From assembly GCA_018820275.1 (NCBI GenBank), contig JAHJOO010000050.1:62001-126000 (forward strand): DNA of 64,000 bases. Direction: 5' to 3'. This DNA comes from Alphaproteobacteria bacterium. Its GTDB lineage: Bacteria > Pseudomonadota > Alphaproteobacteria > Caulobacterales > Caulobacteraceae. Positions 27,844 to 36,401 of the stretch are shown here, in pieces (position 1 is the stretch's first letter; each line of letters begins with the position of its first letter). A program made the translations under genes and the position numbers. The notes beneath the pieces were generated by a model. That model made no database searches and was not told the origin of the DNA. It saw only the letters and a program-made list of their open reading frames with translations.

Positions 27844-29433
27844 TCAGGCCGGCGCCAGGACCCGGCCGCCGAGCGGCGGCAGGCCGTCGCCGTCGCGCGC
27901 GCCGACCGAGTCGACGACCGCCCATCCCTCGGGCGCCGACCAGTCGCGCACGGCGAAGCCCAGATTGAAGGCGCACAGCCGCCGCTCGCCGCCCAGGCTG
28001 CGCTCGAAGACCAGCAGGTCGTCGTCGGCCTGGATCACCGTCATGTCGCCGGTCCGCAGACAGGCCGTCGCGCGTCGGGTCGCGATCAGCCGCCGCGTCG
28101 TCGCCAGCATCGACCCGGGGTCCGTCGTCTGGCCGTCGACCGCCAGCGCCGGGTGCCGGGGATCCACGGGGAGCCAGGGCTCGACCGTCGAGAAGCCGGC
28201 GAAGGGCGCCTCGCCGCGCCACGGCATGGGGGTGCGGGCCCCGTCGCGTCCCAGGGTCTCGGGCCAGTTGGCGATGGCCTCGGGATCGACCAGCCGTTCG
28301 AACGGCACCTCGCCCTGCGGCAGGCCCAGCTCCTCGCCCTGATAGATGATGGCCGTGCCGCGCAGGCAGGTCAGCAGCAGCATGGCGACCTCGGCGACGG
28401 CGCGCGGATCGCGGCCGGCGGCCCAGCGGGTCACCGCGCGCGGCGCGTCGTGGTTGGAGAAGGTCCAGCTGGGCCAGCCCTGCCCCGCGCGCCCGTCCCA
28501 CGCGCCGGCCGCCGTCCGCACCAGACCCGGCGTCAGGGCGTCGGCATAGAGATAATTGAATCCATAGGCGCTGTTCAGCCGGTCGGCCCCCTCGGTGAAG
28601 GCCTGCATCTCGGCCTCCGCCCCCTCGCCCGGGATCTCCGCCACGGTGAACCGTCCGGGGAAGGCGTCCGTCAGCGCCCGGATCCGCTTCATGAAGCCGA
28701 TCAGGCCGGGCTGGGACTGGTTGTGCAGGTGCAGCTGGAAATCGAACGGCCGCGTCCGCTTGCCGCCCGGCGGTGCCGGCGGATTGTCGATCAGGGCCGG
28801 GTCGTGCATGCCGAAATTGATGGCGTCCAGCCGGAAGCCGTCCACGCCCCGCTCCAGCCAGAACCTGGCCACGTCCAGCAGGGCGTCCTGGACCTCGGGC
28901 CGGTGGGTGTTCAGCTGCGGCTGCTCCGGCAGGAAATTGTGCATCCAGTACTGGCCGCGCCGCGCGTCCCAGGTCCAGGCGGGGCCGCCGAACACCGACT
29001 GCCAGTTCGACGGCGGCGACCCGTCCGGTTTCGCGTCGGCCCAGACGTACCAGTCCGCCTTCGGGTTTTCCCGGGACCGACGGCTCTCCTCGAACCAGGC
29101 GTGGCGGTCCGAGGTGTGGGCGAACACCAGGTCGGTGATCACCTTCAGGCCGAGGGCGTGGGCCCGCGCCACCAGCCGGTCGAAGTCGTCCATCGTGCCG
29201 AATACGGGATCGACCGCGCAGTAATCGGCCACGTCGTAGCCGAAATCCCTCATGGGCGAGGCGTAGAAGGGCGACAGCCACACCGCGTCCACGCCCAGCC
29301 CGGCGACGTGGTCCAGCCGGGCCAGGATCCCCGGCAGGTCGCCCACCCCGTCGCCGTCGGAGTCGGCGAAGCTGCGCGGATAGATCTGATAGATCACCGC
29401 ACCGCGCCACCAGTCCTGATCGATCCCGCTCAT
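27844..29433 (-). CDS. Alpha-glucosidase (GH13 family)
   Basis: A 529-residue GH13 enzyme. The opening WWRGAVIYQIYPRSFADSDGDGVGDLPGI is typical of alpha-1,4/1,6-glucosidases that hydrolyse maltose, isomaltose and short malto-oligosaccharides. The catalytic set is visible: nucleophile Asp203 in GFRLDAINF, acid/base Glu266 in VAEIPGE, and Asp329 in FSNHDAPR. The calcium-binding Asp-rich loop near DGDGVGD fits the oligosaccharide-hydrolase subfamily. No signal peptide, so cytoplasmic. GGAGGG before ATG 29433 fixes the start. Divergent from a sugar MFS transporter, forming a likely maltose or glucose utilisation pair; a TonB receptor for the sugar is not adjacent in operon. Confidence 0.93.
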   Translation of the reverse strand: MSGIDQDWWRGAVIYQIYPRSFADSDGDGVGDLPGILARLDHVAGLGVDAVWLSPFYASPMRDFGYDVADYCAVDPVFGTMDDFDRLVARAHALGLKVITDLVFAHTSDRHAWFEESRRSRENPKADWYVWADAKPDGSPPSNWQSVFGGPAWTWDARRGQYWMHNFLPEQPQLNTHRPEVQDALLDVARFWLERGVDGFRLDAINFGMHDPALIDNPPAPPGGKRTRPFDFQLHLHNQSQPGLIGFMKRIRALTDAFPGRFTVAEIPGEGAEAEMQAFTEGADRLNSAYGFNYLYADALTPGLVRTAAGAWDGRAGQGWPSWTFSNHDAPRAVTRWAAGRDPRAVAEVAMLLLTCLRGTAIIYQGEELGLPQGEVPFERLVDPEAIANWPETLGRDGARTPMPWRGEAPFAGFSTVEPWLPVDPRHPALAVDGQTTDPGSMLATTRRLIATRRATACLRTGDMTVIQADDDLLVFERSLGGERRLCAFNLGFAVRDWSAPEGWAVVDSVGARDGDGLPPLGGRVLAPA

Positions 29434-29601
29434 GAGCCCTCCGCCGTCCCGTCCTTCGTCGGACATCCCGTCGGGGCCGTAAAGCGTCAGGCCACTTTTG
29501 GTTACGGCGGGGCGAAAGCCGCTGGACCCCTCCGCACGCGCGTGGAACCAAGGCGCGGAATGGAGCGGAGCGCGCACGCCGCCTTCGCCGAGGGAGCCGA
29601 C

Positions 29602-30903
29602 ATGACCGACACGCCGACCGCCACCTCTCCGTCCGGTCAGGGGGGCACGGGCCTGGCCTTCGCCTATGTGACGACGCTGTTCTTCGCCTGGGGGTTTGCG
29701 ACCTCGCTGATCGATCCGCTGATCGCGGCGGTGAAGAAGGTGTTCGACCTGTCGTTCGCCGAGGCGACGCTGACGGCCTCGGCCTGGTTCATCGCCTATG
29801 CGGTGGTGTCGGTGCCGGCGGCGGCGCTGCTGTCGCGTCTGGGCTACAGCCGGTCAATCATCTCGGCGCTGGCGGTGATGGTGCTGGGCTGTCTGATCAT
29901 CCCGGCGGCGACGCTGGTGGATGAGTACATGCTGGTGCTGCTGGGCCTGTTCGTGATCGCCTCGGGCGTCACCCTGCTGCAGGTGGCGGCCAATCCGCTG
30001 GTGGCGGCGCTGGGCTCGCGCAAGAGTTCGCACGCGCGGCTGAACTTCTCGCAGTTCTTCAACTCGCTGGGCACGACGCTGGGCCCGCTGCTGGGCTCAA
30101 CCGTGCTGCTGACCGGCGGCGTCTTCGCGGCCGGGGCGGTGGTGACCGAGGCGACCCGCGGCGAATCCCTGCGCAGCATCGACCTGGCCTTCCTCGGCCT
30201 GGGCGCCGTCTTCGCCGTCGTGGCCCTGTTCATCTTCTCGGCCCGCAAGAAGATCAACGCCGCCGCCGCGGCGTCGGGGGGTGATGCCGGCGTGGCCTCG
30301 CCGCTCCGGGCCTTCGGCTCGAAATGGGCCCTGCTGGGGGCCCTGGCCATCTTCGTCTACGTCGGCGCCGAGGTGACCATCGGCGGCCTGCTGACCAACT
30401 TCCTGAACCGGCCGGAGATCCTCAACCTGCCCGAGGCCGACGCCGGCCGCATGGTCAGCCTGTACTGGGGCGGGGCCATGGTCGGCCGCTTCATCGGCGC
30501 CCTGCTGCTTACCCGCGTCAAGGCCGGCGTCCTGCTGGCGGTCAACACCGCGATCGCCGCGATCCTGTGCCTCGTCGTGACCCAGACCTCCGGCACGACC
30601 GCGGCGTACGCCGCCATCGCCGTCGGCTTCTTCAACTCCATCATGTTCCCGACCATCTTCACCCTGACGCTGGAGCGCTCCAGCGCCCCGGCCCCGGCCA
30701 CCTCGGGCCTGCTGTGCACCGCCATCGTCGGCGGCGCCGTCCTGCCGCTGATCGGCGGCCAGATCGCCGACGTCACCGGCAGCCTGAACCCGGTCTTCTA
30801 CGTCCCCCTGGCCGGATACCTGGTCCTCGTCGCCTTCGCCGTCATGGCCGCCCGGACCCGGGTCGCAGACGCCGACGCCGCGCCTGCGCCCGCGCCGCAC
30901 TGA
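29602..30903 (+). CDS. Sugar MFS transporter (GluP/FucP family)
   Basis: A 433-residue protein with 12 predicted helices of the fucose/glucose/galactose:H+ symporter family. The N-terminal FAYVTTLFFAWGFATSLIDPLI is the family signature, as is LLQVAANPLVAALG. HARLNFSQFFNSLGTTLGPLLGS carries the conserved asparagine/glutamine sugar residues. The central loop contains positively charged ARKKINAAAA. AGGGAG precedes ATG by six bases. Likely imports glucose or a related hexose released by the divergent alpha-glucosidase. Confidence 0.92.
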   Translation: MTDTPTATSPSGQGGTGLAFAYVTTLFFAWGFATSLIDPLIAAVKKVFDLSFAEATLTASAWFIAYAVVSVPAAALLSRLGYSRSIISALAVMVLGCLIIPAATLVDEYMLVLLGLFVIASGVTLLQVAANPLVAALGSRKSSHARLNFSQFFNSLGTTLGPLLGSTVLLTGGVFAAGAVVTEATRGESLRSIDLAFLGLGAVFAVVALFIFSARKKINAAAAASGGDAGVASPLRAFGSKWALLGALAIFVYVGAEVTIGGLLTNFLNRPEILNLPEADAGRMVSLYWGGAMVGRFIGALLLTRVKAGVLLAVNTAIAAILCLVVTQTSGTTAAYAAIAVGFFNSIMFPTIFTLTLERSSAPAPATSGLLCTAIVGGAVLPLIGGQIADVTGSLNPVFYVPLAGYLVLVAFAVMAARTRVADADAAPAPAPH

Positions 30904-30943
30904 GGGACTTTTCCCCGTCGGGCGTTCGAGGCAGTCTGCGGCC

Positions 30944-31528
30944 ATGTCGACCGCCCGTCTGAAGACGCCCGCCGGGGCCCTGCTCGCCGGCCTCCTGCTC
31001 TGGCTGCTGGCCTGGCCGGCGGCGGCGGCCGTCACCGTCACCTTCTTCGGCCACGAGGGCGCCCAGGTGCGCGGCGGCTGGCTGTACTTCCCGCATGCCT
31101 ACGTTCGCCTGCACGGCACGCTGGAAACCGGCGAGACGGTCGAGCGGTCGGTCGGCTTCACCGCCGCCAGCCCCGGCCCCCAGCTGCTGCTGTTCTCGGG
31201 TGCCGGCATCCTCAAGGAACCGGACGCGATCTACGTCGCCGAAGGCGTGCCCTATCTCAGCGTCGAGATCTCCGACGAGGCCTTCCACCAATTGTCCGCC
31301 CGCATCGACTGGTGGGGCACGCGGGAAGGCTCGCGCTACAATCTGAACAAGCGCAACTGCATCGCCTTCGTCGCCGACGTGGCGCAGCGTCTGGGCCTGC
31401 GCACGCCGTCGCACGAGACGCTCAGTCCGAACGGCTTTCTCAAGGACATGGTGGCGATGAATCCGCTGGGCGCCGTGCCGGGCCTGCTGGCCGCGCCGGT
31501 CCCGCCGCCGCTGGCTCCGGCCGGCTGA
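30944..31528 (+). CDS. Secreted protein with permuted papain-like His/Cys motifs (copy 1)
   Basis: A 194-residue protein with a cleavable signal peptide ending LLAWPAAA. The mature domain begins VTVTFFGHEG and has FPHAYVRLHG around residue 50 (a candidate catalytic His) and YNLNKRNCIAFVADVAQRLGLRTP around residue 137 (candidate Cys). A His followed later by NCxxFV is the order found in circularly permuted papain-fold enzymes such as LRAT- and YiiX-like proteins. A thioester hydrolase or acyl/peptide hydrolase in the periplasm is therefore possible. No named family recognised. The next gene is a paralogue with a nearly identical signal-peptide DNA segment. Confidence 0.75.
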   Translation: MSTARLKTPAGALLAGLLLWLLAWPAAAAVTVTFFGHEGAQVRGGWLYFPHAYVRLHGTLETGETVERSVGFTAASPGPQLLLFSGAGILKEPDAIYVAEGVPYLSVEISDEAFHQLSARIDWWGTREGSRYNLNKRNCIAFVADVAQRLGLRTPSHETLSPNGFLKDMVAMNPLGAVPGLLAAPVPPPLAPAG

Positions 31529-31617
31529 TCTCGCGAACCGGGCGACCGGACCGTCAGGCTTGAGTTTCGGCGCGAGGCGGGCAATCTCAAGCGTGGCTGT
31601 TGTCTGGAGGGACCGGG

Positions 31618-32214
31618 ATGGCGCGCCTGATCACCGCACTGCTGCTCTGGCTGCTGGCCTGGCCGGCGGCGGCGGACGTCGTCGTCACCTTCTACGGCAA
31701 GGACGGCAATCTCAGCCTGACCCGGTTCGTGTCGCCCCATGCCTATGTCGTCCTCGAGGGCCGTCTGGACAGCGGCGAACCGGTGTTGCGCATGGTCAGC
31801 TTCGGCGCGGCCGACGGCGGCGGGATCGAGCAGCTGATGCGGGCGGGCCCGGGCGTTCTGACCGACTATGCAGGGTCGGAGCCGCCGGTCGGCAAGGCCT
31901 ATCTCAGCATCCGCATTTCGGACGCCACCTTCTACGACCTGACCAAGCGGATGGACTGGTGGGCCACGCCGGCCGGCAACAGCTACAACGTCCACAATCG
32001 CAACTGCGTCGGCTTCGTCGCCGACGTGGCCCAGCGGCTGGGTCTGCGGACCCCGAGCGACGACACCTGGAGCCCGAACGGCTTCCTCGAGCAGATGGTG
32101 GCCATGAACCCGCCCGGGTCCGTGCCGGGCCTGTTGCCAGGGCCTGTGCCCTTTCAGGGGTTTGCGACGGACCCGGTCGCGCCCGCGGTCTCCTCCACCG
32201 CGCCGACGATGTGA
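31618..32214 (+). CDS. Secreted protein with permuted papain-like His/Cys motifs (copy 2)
   Basis: A 198-residue paralogue of the preceding gene. It keeps SPHAYVVLEG (candidate His) and YNVHNRNCVGFVADVAQRLGLRTP (candidate Cys). The long block from WWGTREG/WWATPAG to the end of the domain is also shared. The C-terminus ends in a divergent Pro/Ser tail. GGAGGG six bases before ATG 31618 sets the start. Its last 61 bp overlap the convergent AGE epimerase gene on the other strand. The signal peptide predicts periplasmic or extracellular location. Tandem duplication with conserved catalytic candidates suggests both copies are functional. Confidence 0.75.
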   Translation: MARLITALLLWLLAWPAAADVVVTFYGKDGNLSLTRFVSPHAYVVLEGRLDSGEPVLRMVSFGAADGGGIEQLMRAGPGVLTDYAGSEPPVGKAYLSIRISDATFYDLTKRMDWWATPAGNSYNVHNRNCVGFVADVAQRLGLRTPSDDTWSPNGFLEQMVAMNPPGSVPGLLPGPVPFQGFATDPVAPAVSSTAPTM

Positions 32215-33326
32215 TACAGACTGCTGGCGGGGGCGGACTCCTCGACCGGCCCGCCGTCCGCCGCGATCCGGTCCCGCCATCCGCCGGCCGGGGCATGGGT
32301 GACGAAGCGCATCAGGGCCGCGCAGGCCGCCTCCATCCGGTCCCGGGCGTCGGCCCGGGCCGCGCCCTCGACCCTCAGGGCCCGCTGGGCCCAGGCCTTG
32401 GCCCGCTCACCCTGGGCCCACAGCCGGGCGTGACCCGCCCGCACGGTCAGGTCCGGTCCCAGCTCGGCGATCGTCAGGCCCGAGGCGTCGACCCCGTGAG
32501 TCTCGCCGATCTCCCGGAGTCGGTCCGCCGCCGCCAGGGCCCGGCGGTCGCCCCTCGCCTCGCCCCAGCGGGTCAGCAGCCAGGCCCATTCGAACTGGTG
32601 GCCCGGCTCGACCACGGCCAGGTCGGGCGCGGTCGCGCGGTGCCAGTCGCCGTCGAAATGCTCATGCAGGGCACCGGTGTCGGGATCGATCATCCGCTCC
32701 AGCGCCAGCCGGACGATGCCGTCGCAGAAGGCGGCCCAGTCGGCCCGTTCCGGCCCGTCGGTGCGCGCCTCCCAGGCTAGGCCCGCCTCCAGCAGATGCA
32801 TGTGCGGATTGGCCCGCAGCGGCAGGGTCCGGGGCAGGGCCTCCTCAAATCCGCCCAGCGGATGGGCGAACCGTTCCAGCGCCGCGCGCAGGGTGGCCGC
32901 GAAGGCGGGCAGGGCGTCGCGCCCGACGACGTCCACGGCGTGGGCGGTGCCGAACAGGATGAAGGCCTGATCGTACAGGTCGATCGGCGCCTCCAGCGGC
33001 CGCCCCGCGTCGTCGAGGCGGGACTGGACCAGTCCGTCCGCTCGCACGAAGGCCGGCAGGCACGCCAGACCATGGCGCACCACCTCGGACGCGGGCCCGG
33101 CCCAGCCCAGGGCCGGCGCTCGTGAGTAGGCGTAGATCTGTCGCCCCAGCACCCGGGCCCGGCGGGGGCCGCGCTCCGGCCGGCCGTGGGTATCGATCCG
33201 CTCGAAGAATCCCCCCTCGGGATCCCGCCCGGCCTGCGACCACAGCGGCAGGGCCGAGGTCAGAAGCCAGTCACCCAGACGGGCCGACGGGGCGTCGGCC
33301 GTTCTCGTCCTCACCAAGGCCCGCAC
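32154..33326 (-). CDS. AGE-family sugar epimerase/isomerase
   Basis: A 390-residue (alpha/alpha)6-barrel protein of the N-acylglucosamine 2-epimerase/mannose isomerase superfamily. RQIYAYSRAPALGW, NPHMHLLEAGLAWE and VVEPGHQFEWAWLL carry the conserved His and Glu pairs of the active site. Relatives interconvert mannose and fructose (or their 6-phosphates), GlcNAc/ManNAc, or cellobiose. The same motifs occur in the C-terminal half of the fused protein at 57.7-59.9 kb, making this a single-domain paralogue. The 3' end overlaps the convergent secreted-protein gene by 61 bp. Its substrate is not determined by sequence alone. Confidence 0.88.
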   Translation of the reverse strand: MRALVRTRTADAPSARLGDWLLTSALPLWSQAGRDPEGGFFERIDTHGRPERGPRRARVLGRQIYAYSRAPALGWAGPASEVVRHGLACLPAFVRADGLVQSRLDDAGRPLEAPIDLYDQAFILFGTAHAVDVVGRDALPAFAATLRAALERFAHPLGGFEEALPRTLPLRANPHMHLLEAGLAWEARTDGPERADWAAFCDGIVRLALERMIDPDTGALHEHFDGDWHRATAPDLAVVEPGHQFEWAWLLTRWGEARGDRRALAAADRLREIGETHGVDASGLTIAELGPDLTVRAGHARLWAQGERAKAWAQRALRVEGAARADARDRMEAACAALMRFVTHAPAGGWRDRIAADGGPVEESAPASSLYHIVGAVEETAGATGSVANP

Positions 33327-33522
33327 CCCTGCACGTGCCGACCGTCCTGCACAGGCGGCGCGGCGTCCGACATTCCGGAACGCGGCGGCGATCAGGTCGC
33401 GGCCGACGTCAGACCCCGCTTACACGAGGATGCGACCGGGCGAGGAGCGCTTTCTGGTCCGGCCATGCGCAGACCAAAGGGGCCGCAGGGTCATCCCCGC
33501 AGCCCCGAAAGGTTCTCATCGA

Positions 33523-33540
33523 GCCCCGGCGCGCCGGGGC
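33523..33540 (-). terminator. Stem-loop downstream of small tail protein A
   Basis: GCCCCGGCGCGCCGGGGC is an 18-bp perfect palindrome six bases beyond the stop of the gene at 33547-33999. It has no T-run but is well placed as a terminator or 3' stabiliser. Confidence 0.5.
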
Positions 33541-33546
33541 GAAGCG

Positions 33547-33999
33547 TCAGTTGCTGTCCGAATCGTCGTCCGTCGCGACGACGATCGCCGTCACGACCAC
33601 GGCGGCCCCGAGGAGGACGGGCAGGCAAGTGCCCCTCGAAATGCAGTCGCCGCTCCAGATACCTTCGCCCCGCCGGACCGCCAGACGCGCCGTCTCGGCC
33701 TCGGTCAGGCCGCCGGCCACCAAGGTGCCGCCGGACGCGGCCACCGGATCGGGGGTCGTGCCGGGGTCGAGGCGGTCGGCGACGAAGGTCGGGAGCGGGC
33801 TCGCCAGATCGGCGTCGCGGATGACCAGGGGCGTGGCGGCGGCGCGAACCGTCGGGCGCACGACCGGGTCGGCGGTCACCGCCTCGGCGACGACCGGATC
33901 GGTGGCGGGCGCGGCGATCGCCTCCGGCAGGCGGGCGGCGATGGCCTGACCCGCGATGAGCAGAACGCCCGCGGCGCCCCCGATGAGAAGCTTGTTCAT
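33547..33999 (-). CDS. Small envelope protein with C-terminal TM and acidic DDDSDSN tail (A)
   Basis: A 150-residue protein: signal peptide (MNKLLIGGAAGVLLIAGQAIAA), a middle region rich in Ala/Val/Pro/Thr, a pair of cysteines (SGDCISRGTC), then a hydrophobic helix (LPVLLGAAVVVTAIVVA) and the terminal tail TDDDSDSN. The last 12 residues (IVVATDDDSDSN) are identical to those of the otherwise unrelated 75-residue protein at 40494-40721. GGAGGG lies upstream of ATG. Function unknown. The tripartite end resembles a sorting or membrane-retention signal, but it lacks the basic cluster of PEP-CTERM and LPXTG tails. It is divergent from the legionaminate genes. Confidence 0.72.
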   Translation of the reverse strand: MNKLLIGGAAGVLLIAGQAIAARLPEAIAAPATDPVVAEAVTADPVVRPTVRAAATPLVIRDADLASPLPTFVADRLDPGTTPDPVAASGGTLVAGGLTEAETARLAVRRGEGIWSGDCISRGTCLPVLLGAAVVVTAIVVATDDDSDSN

Positions 34000-34072
34000 G
34001 TGCCGGATCCCTCCCGAGACGGTCTCCTAATGTCGGACGACCGCGACTCCCGTATCTCCACTATCCGAAACT

Positions 34073-34090
34073 CATGTGAAGCGCATGTGA
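34073..34090. promoter_or_regulatory. CATGTGA direct repeat with 11-bp period
   Basis: CATGTGA at 34073-34079 and again at 34084-34090 are exactly 11 bp apart, as in sites for OmpR/PhoB-type response regulators. They lie between the divergent tail-protein gene (74 bp from its start) and legB. Confidence 0.4.
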
Positions 34091-34231
34091 CAGACCGACG
34101 GTCGCCGAACGGCGGGATGGGCGAAATCGCCGCCCTGCGGCCGCGTCGCCACATCGGCGTCTTCGTCGCTCGTTTACCCTCTCCGGTCACGATCCGGCGC
34201 AGCGCCCCCCGACGGGGCCCGCGGAACGCCC

Positions 34232-35242
34232 ATGGACCTTCACGGCAAGCGCATTCTCGTCACCGGCGCGGACGGCTTCATCGGCTCGCATCTGGTCGAG
34301 CGGCTGGTGGCCGACGGCCATCGCGTGCGGGCCATGGTCCAGTACAACAGCCTGGGCACCCGGGGCTGGCTGGACCGGGCGGGGCCCGGCGCGCTGGACG
34401 GGGTCCAGTTCGTCGCCGGCGACGTGCGCGACCCGCACGGCACGCGCGATGCGATGAGGGACTGCGAGGTGGTCCTGCACCTCGCCGCCCTGATCGCCAT
34501 TCCGTACAGCTATTCCTCGCCCGACGCCTATGTCGACACCAATGTGCGCGGCACGCTGAACGTGGTCCAGGCCGCCCGCGAACTGGGGACCGAACGGGTC
34601 GTCGTCACCTCGACCAGCGAGGTCTACGGCACCGCCCGCTTCGTGCCGATGACCGAGGACCATCCGCTGCAGGGCCAGTCGCCCTATTCGGCGACCAAGA
34701 TCGGTGCGGACCAGATCGCGCTCAGCTTCCACGCCGCCTTCGGCACGCCGGTGACGGTGATCCGGCCCTTCAACGTCTATGGCCCGCGCCAGTCGGCCCG
34801 CGCCGTGATCCCGACCGTCATCACCCAGATCGCCGCCGGCGCGGACCGCATCCGCCTCGGCGCCCTGCACCCCACGCGGGATTTCACCTTCGTGCGCGAC
34901 ACGGCCGCCGCCTTCCCGGCGCTGGCCGCTTGCGACGCGGCGGTGGGGCAGGTGGTCAACGTCGGCTCGGAGTTCGAGATCTCCATCGGCGACCTCGCCG
35001 CCCTCATCGCCGAGGTCATGGGCCGCAAGGTCGGGATCGAGGCCGATGACGCCCGCCTGCGCCCGGCCCTGTCCGAGGTCGAACGGCTGTTCAGCGATTC
35101 CTCCCGCATGCGGGCCCTGACCGGCTGGGCCCCGGAGCACGCCGGCCGCGACGGCTTCGCGCGCGGGCTGGAGAAGACCGTCGCCTGGTTCCGCGATCCG
35201 GCCAATCTCGCCGCCTACCGGCCCGGGGAATACGTCCTGTGA
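34232..35242 (+). CDS. legB: NAD-dependent sugar-nucleotide 4,6-dehydratase, LegB-like
   Basis: A 336-residue extended SDR. TGADGFIG binds NAD near residue 11, HLAALIAIPYSY is the family signature for the LegB group, and Tyr152-x-x-x-Lys156 (YSATK) is catalytic. STSEVYG carries the Thr, and the acidic dehydratase residues are provided by that block. In Campylobacter, LegB dehydrates GDP-GlcNAc to the 4-keto-6-deoxy sugar, the first step to legionaminic acid. The assignment rests on this motif and on the following gene order. It is the first gene of an overlapping run (GTGA junction with legC). Confidence 0.85.
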   Translation: MDLHGKRILVTGADGFIGSHLVERLVADGHRVRAMVQYNSLGTRGWLDRAGPGALDGVQFVAGDVRDPHGTRDAMRDCEVVLHLAALIAIPYSYSSPDAYVDTNVRGTLNVVQAARELGTERVVVTSTSEVYGTARFVPMTEDHPLQGQSPYSATKIGADQIALSFHAAFGTPVTVIRPFNVYGPRQSARAVIPTVITQIAAGADRIRLGALHPTRDFTFVRDTAAAFPALAACDAAVGQVVNVGSEFEISIGDLAALIAEVMGRKVGIEADDARLRPALSEVERLFSDSSRMRALTGWAPEHAGRDGFARGLEKTVAWFRDPANLAAYRPGEYVL

Positions 35243-36399
35243 CGGACCTCGCCGACCGGCTGATCGCGGCGGTCCGCGCCGTCGCCGGGCCCGGCGACCT
35301 GCCGCTGCACGCGCCGGAGTTTCGCGGGAACGAGGAAGCCTATGTCCGAGACTGCGTGACCTCGGGATGGGTCTCGTCCGTGGGCGCGTTCGTGGACCGG
35401 TTCGAGCGCATGCTGGAAGAGGTGACGGACCTGCCGCATGCCGTCGCCGTCAGCAACGGCACCGCCGCCCTGCACATGGCCTGTCTGCTGGCCGGGGTGC
35501 GCCCGGGCGACGAGGTGCTGTGCCCGGCCCTGACCTTCGTCGCCACCGCCAACGCCGTCAGCCACGCCGGTGCCCGACCTCATTTCGTCGACGCCGACCC
35601 GGTGACTCTCGCCGTCGATCCGGCGGCGCTCCAGACCCACCTGACCGGGGTCGCCGAGCTGCGCGACGGCGTCTGCACGAACCGGACGACGGGCGCCGCG
35701 ATCCGGGCCCTGGCCGTGACCCAGGTCTTCGGATTTCCGGCAGACATGGCGGGACTGACCGCGGTCGCGCGCCGCTGGAACCTGGCGGTCGTCGAGGACG
35801 CGGCCGAGGCTCTGGGCTCGTACCGGGACGGTGTCCACGTCGGCGGCGACGGTCTGGTCAGCACGCTCAGCTTCAACGGCAACAAGATCGTCACGACCGG
35901 CGGCGGCGGCGCCATCCTGACCCGCGACCCCGCGCTGGCGGCGCGCGCGAAGCACCTGACGACCACGGCCCGGCGCGGATCCGGCTGGGTCTATGATCAC
36001 GACGAGGTGGGCTGGAACTACCGCCTGCCCAACCTCAACGCCGCCCTCGGCGTCGCCCAGCTGGAGCGGCTGGACGACATGCTGGCCCGCAAGCGGACGC
36101 TGGCGGATCGATACGCCGACGCCCTGACGAAGGTCGAGGGCGTGAGCCCGCTCCTGCCGCCGGCCGGGACGCGACCCAACAACTGGCTGAACGGCTTCAT
36201 CCTGGACCGTCCCGACCGCGGCGTGCGCGACGATCTGCTGGACCGGCTCAATGCCGTGGGCATCCAGGCCCGGCCGATCTGGACCCTGATGCACCGCCTG
36301 CCGATGTACGCCGACTGCCCCCGCGCGCCTCTGCCCGTCGCCGAGGCGCTCGAGGCCTCGGTGATCAACCTGCCCTCCAGCGCGGCCCTGGCGGATTGA
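35239..36399 (+). CDS. legC: LegC-family PLP aminotransferase
   Basis: A 386-residue DegT/DnrJ/EryC1-type sugar aminotransferase that adds the 4-amino group to the keto sugar made by LegB. VSNGTAALHMACLLAGVRPGDEVLCPALTFVATANAV forms the cofactor pocket, VVEDAAEALGS holds the PLP-binding aspartate, and Lys216 in SFNGNKIVTTGGGG forms the Schiff base. WNYRLPNLNAALGVAQL completes the family signature. GTG start overlaps the legB stop. The stop is two bases from the convergent acetyltransferase gene. Confidence 0.92.
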   Translation: MTDLADRLIAAVRAVAGPGDLPLHAPEFRGNEEAYVRDCVTSGWVSSVGAFVDRFERMLEEVTDLPHAVAVSNGTAALHMACLLAGVRPGDEVLCPALTFVATANAVSHAGARPHFVDADPVTLAVDPAALQTHLTGVAELRDGVCTNRTTGAAIRALAVTQVFGFPADMAGLTAVARRWNLAVVEDAAEALGSYRDGVHVGGDGLVSTLSFNGNKIVTTGGGGAILTRDPALAARAKHLTTTARRGSGWVYDHDEVGWNYRLPNLNAALGVAQLERLDDMLARKRTLADRYADALTKVEGVSPLLPPAGTRPNNWLNGFILDRPDRGVRDDLLDRLNAVGIQARPIWTLMHRLPMYADCPRAPLPVAEALEASVINLPSSAALAD

Positions 36400-36401
36400 C
36401 C

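Noticed and set aside
28153..29601. Upstream extension of the MFS transporter frame
   Set aside because: It overlaps the alpha-glucosidase antisense; the family N-terminus and ribosome site place the start at 29602.
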